DNA from: Blastomyces gilchristii SLH14081
Lineage: Eukaryota; Ascomycota; Eurotiomycetes; Onygenales; Ajellomycetaceae
NCBI RefSeq assembly: GCF_000003855.2
Contig: NW_003101680.1
Location: 444,976-508,975, forward strand
Length of the DNA stretch: 64,000 nt
Reading direction: 5' to 3'
This document shows, one piece after another, positions 60,926 to 64,000 of the stretch. Positions within the stretch are counted from its first letter, which is position 1. The number at the start of each line of letters is the position of its first letter. Below the pieces are notes generated by a model, which did not search any database, was not told the DNA's origin, and was given only the letters and a program-made list of their open reading frames with translations. The position numbers were made by a program, and so were the translations under genes.

Positions 60926-62151
60926 ATGTCTTCTTCAGTGCTTCATCACTGTACTTACTGCGGTCACGATTCCGAGATCTCAAATTCCCTGGCTGCCTTC
61001 GCTGAAAACCCCTACTGCCGTCAGGTAATCTTTTTCACCTCTTCTTACAATGTCTTTCTTCTCATTTTCATTTTCCTTCTTTCTTTCCTCGAGAAGCCAG
61101 ATACTCCCTAATCCGCCCCCCTTTCCCCCCCCACTAACTTGTTTCCCTGCAGTGTGGCCTATCCGCTGCGGAGGGCGATTCCAAAATGCAAGACGACCTA
61201 GCCATCCTCTTTGCCCGGCAGATGAGTGTGGCGGGTATCTCCAACCCAAATCAAAACACCGCAAGCCCTCCTCAATCAATGGTACCTGCAGTTATACCCC
61301 CGACCCCTGATATGTCCCCCTCACCCCCTTCTACCCCCTCCACCTCCATCCCCCGCCCAATAGCCTACAGCATATCTCAGCACTACCATCACTCCGCCCA
61401 CCAGCTCCCCGGCACGGGTGCATGGTCAACGACGCTTTCCGCCACCCTGCACGCGATGCAGCAGGCAGGAATCTCAGCAGAAGAAATGCTATTCCAACAC
61501 AACGTGGACCCAACCGCCCTCTTCCCATCTCAGCTGACCCTCTTCACGCAAGCAGACGTGGACCAGAAGTCGCGCCTGATCGAACTATGGCAGATTTCAC
61601 GGCCGAGTGCTGGCAAAGGGAGTCAGATGTCAACTTCGTCCCTGCCGTCTAACATGCACTTTTCTTCCCAGGACGCCATGGCCACCGACGTGGATAGTAT
61701 GGATCGAGATACGCGGAGTGCAACCGGAGTCGATCACAACCAACATGAACACGCAGAACCATACGTTATGTCTGGCTACGAGGCCCTCGCACAGCGCGAA
61801 TATAACGCATCAGCCGCCAGGGATGCGTGCGAACAGGCGTTCGCGGTGGCATCGCAATTTTCTGTTGCTGGTGCTGCTGCCGGTGCTGCTGCCGGTACTG
61901 CTGCTGCTGGGACACCGGCACTCTCGTCGTACAAACCGGCCGTTGACCCGGTGTACAAAGGGCATGATTGGTGGGGTCATCACGACCAGCAAGGTCAGCA
62001 GCAGGGACACGGACAAGGTGTGTCAGAGGCAGAGTTGCTACTGCAGCCGATGGAGAATCAGTACGGCGCGTTCGAGCAGCGGAGTAATACCATGTATATG
62101 GGTTGTGGGATTAGGCGGGCGCATTGGCTGGATGAGCAGGAGATGCTATAG
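60926..62151 (+). CDS. Uncharacterised protein with paired CxxC motif and Ala/Gln-rich tail
   Basis: Two exons, 60926-61024 and 61153-62151, with a 128-bp intron; phase 0, 365 aa. The N-terminus has two CxxC pairs, Cys9/Cys12 (CTYC) and Cys31/Cys34 (CRQC, split by the intron), a spacing that suits a small zinc ribbon. It is followed by a Pro/Ser/Thr-rich segment, a predicted helix around GAWSTTLSATLHAMQQAGIS, and a region DPTALFPSQLTLFTQADVDQ with a short helix KSRLIELWQIS. The C-terminal third has Ala/Gly repeats, His/Gln-rich stretches (HHDQQGQQQGHGQG) and ends WLDEQEML. I do not recognise the family. The composition suggests a nuclear regulatory protein, but that is a guess. A T/C-rich leader precedes it. 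Confidence 0.65.
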
Positions 62152-64000
62152 CTAGTTGTTTAGTTATCTAATTAGGTAAGTTGGTTAGTTAGGTAGATAA
62201 TGTCTCCTCTCTTCTGAATATAGTGTTTATTTTGCTGATCGAAAGGGACTTGAGGTTTGATTGAAAAGAAATTAGTTAGGGCTTTTTGCTTCTTTGGGAC
62301 ATAAACGGCGTTTGAAACACTCCCCTCCCCCCTTTTTTCTCTCAAATTGTCTCAAGTTCGATCCTCCACACGGGTTATAGGGACAATTTTGAATTGCAGA
62401 TTGATTGCTTGTGTTTAGGACGCAATTTTTATCGCTCTAGTCGCGGTGATTGGTTTCAGTTCTTTTTTCCTTTGTTCGCAGGATATCCCAATATTGCCTT
62501 ACAATCGATGCTCAGCTTCAATTTACTATTGTCTTCCAATCCGTTCATTACAACCCCTTAACATACACTTTACTTTATTTCCTTAACTGTTTTCCCCTAA
62601 TTCATCCTTATTGTTTCCCCCTTTTCGTTATTATATTTTCCCCTTTTATTTGCTCCTTTTCTACTGTCCCGGCTCATACCAATGCCAAAGACGCTTTTAC
62701 TTCCAACATATAGATAGGATCATTCCATTTCCTCGCTCTATCTCTCTCGCTCTTTCTCTCTTTCTATCATATTTCCAATATGAAACTCGGGGAACTAGAA
62801 TGATAAAAATGGGAAAAACTTAAATTTCACGAAGGAAGTGTGGATCAAATCTCCTATCTCCAATCTATCACTCCGTTCATCTCATCTCATATTAGAAGAA
62901 TACGACATCAAGCCCTCCAAATTTCAATGAAGAACTTGATTTTTACGCCCTAGGAACCGGATAGATAGTTCTGCAGCACAAAATAAAGACTCAACCAAAA
63001 CACCCCAGTCAGGTCTTTGATATTATTTCCACTGACATGTTCATTCAAATCTCTGTTTTTCAATTTATTTGACCGAAGGATTTTAATGTCGTCCGTCGCG
63101 CGAATCTCATAAGTGCTGCATCATTTTGTGCGCATACAGGAACCACAAAGCAATATGTTTTCCAAAAAAGTGGTGTTCGTTCATTAATCAAAATATGCGG
63201 AAATAAAAGACAGCATTTCTAGAAGGTCCAAATCTCATTCAATCCTCTATCCGGTCCGTTATTCGTTCCTATGATTGAATTTCACATAGTACCAAAAAAC
63301 CGCGCGGCTAAATATGCCAGGGGGCAGCAAGCCGCGTCTTGGCACCATTTATTAACATCTATGGTTGATGACGTCGTTGGTGGTTGAAGGCGAGGATTAT
63401 TATGATTATTACTAGATCTCAAGTAGTATAGAGTATATCATTGAGAAAATTCTTCATTACTCTTAATTTGAAATCTAGTATGGTTCTGATTCTTTGACAT
63501 CTCTCTCAACTAGACTGTTCAGAGAAAAATCATCAAAATCTGATTAAATCTGAGTGAATATAAAGACATTCTTTTATACACCGTAAGTTATAACTTAACT
63601 ACTAGAACTTATTTAATGCTCTGTCTGTTAACCACACCCCACCGCTCTCCCCTTACGCTGAGTAAAGCATGTATCTATCTCACCAGGAGACCCAATCGAC
63701 AAAGAGAAACAATTTAAAGTGGAATGGTATAGGCACCAGCATACTGGCAATCCTTCGCAACCTGTGGTTCGAGGTTCTCTACGCAATTCCACTTCCCATC
63801 ATTCCCGTCCAGATAAACACGATCACCAACCGACCAATCGGCTAGGAATCGACACGCTCAATCGCGAGAGTGAAGTGGCCAATTCTAGTGAATCAATCGG
63901 CGAATTTGAGAAGAATATTCGCTGTCCGGCCCACAGGAGGCATGCTGGTCCGGTGTAGAGTTCGAGGGCCTATACGTATATATGTAGTACATGTACATCT
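62152..64000. other. Right-end region without a confident gene
   Basis: About 1.85 kb. The first 650 bp are T-rich and probably include a 3' UTR. At 63669-63958 two overlapping plus-strand frames are open (58 codons from ATG 63669, and one open from a possible acceptor CACCAG at ~63688 to a TAG at 63958), but neither has a recognised motif. The window ends in a TACATGTACAT sequence related to the recurring palindrome. Confidence 0.45.

Noticed and set aside
63669..63958. Two overlapping frames at the right edge
   Set aside because: Both are open by chance length; the longer lacks an ATG and neither has a domain, so no gene can be supported without sequence beyond the window.

Overview
The window is nuclear DNA from a filamentous ascomycete, most likely a member of the Eurotiomycetes. 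The order Onygenales is my best guess from the feel of the protein sequences; I could not test it. The genes are compact and mostly split by short GT...AG introns of 58-111 bp, one 248 bp, with CTAAC-like branch points. Most genes are housekeeping and are separated by AT-rich or pyrimidine-rich spacers. There is no bacterial-style operon, CRISPR array, rRNA or convincing tRNA.

Layout. 1-1569: 3' part of a kinesin gene, cut by the left edge. 4558-6387: a Golgi-type, GT23/FUT8-like glycosyltransferase. 7095-8575 (-): DGAT2 diacylglycerol acyltransferase. 9132-10121 (-): an unknown protein with an internal repeat. 10691-11813 (-): PXR1 G-patch protein. 12146-12772: a small basic coiled-coil protein. 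13766-17722: a synaptojanin-type Sac1/5-phosphatase. 19746-22130 (-): a large proline/alanine-rich protein with a ubiquitin-like domain and a C-terminal CaaX box. A gene-free stretch of about 5.4 kb follows.

27536-28711 (-): EMC2, divergent from 29457-32944, AP-3 delta adaptin. 33704-34108 (-): RAMP4/Ysy6. 34800-35255: a small coiled-coil protein, convergent with 35283-36542 (-) MRI1; the two stop codons are only 27 bp apart. 37585-37993 (-): LSM6, divergent from 38490-39956, an Esc2/Rad60-like SUMO-like-domain protein. 40505-41205: TRM112. 42793-46714 (-): SET1. 49864-51300 (-): a decayed nonribosomal peptide synthetase relic. 53095-55583: GFAT (chitin precursor pathway). 56313-57383: lumazine synthase. 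57647-58931 (-): proteasome alpha-7. 60926-62151: an unknown protein with a paired CxxC motif.

The genes do not form one pathway. Themes are secretory and endosomal membrane traffic (EMC2, AP-3 delta, RAMP4, synaptojanin, GT23-like), chromatin and RNA (SET1, LSM6, PXR1, TRM112, Esc2-like) and basic metabolism (DGAT2, MRI1, GFAT, RIB4). The most unusual items are the CaaX-tailed ubiquitin-like-domain protein, the NRPS relic with a palindrome at its internal junction, a repeated set of 5' micro-exons of 5 nt or less, and two short motifs (TGTACATGTACA and TACTCCGTA) scattered through noncoding DNA. Exon boundaries were worked out by hand from splice signals, reading phase and family resemblance; no search or transcript data were used.
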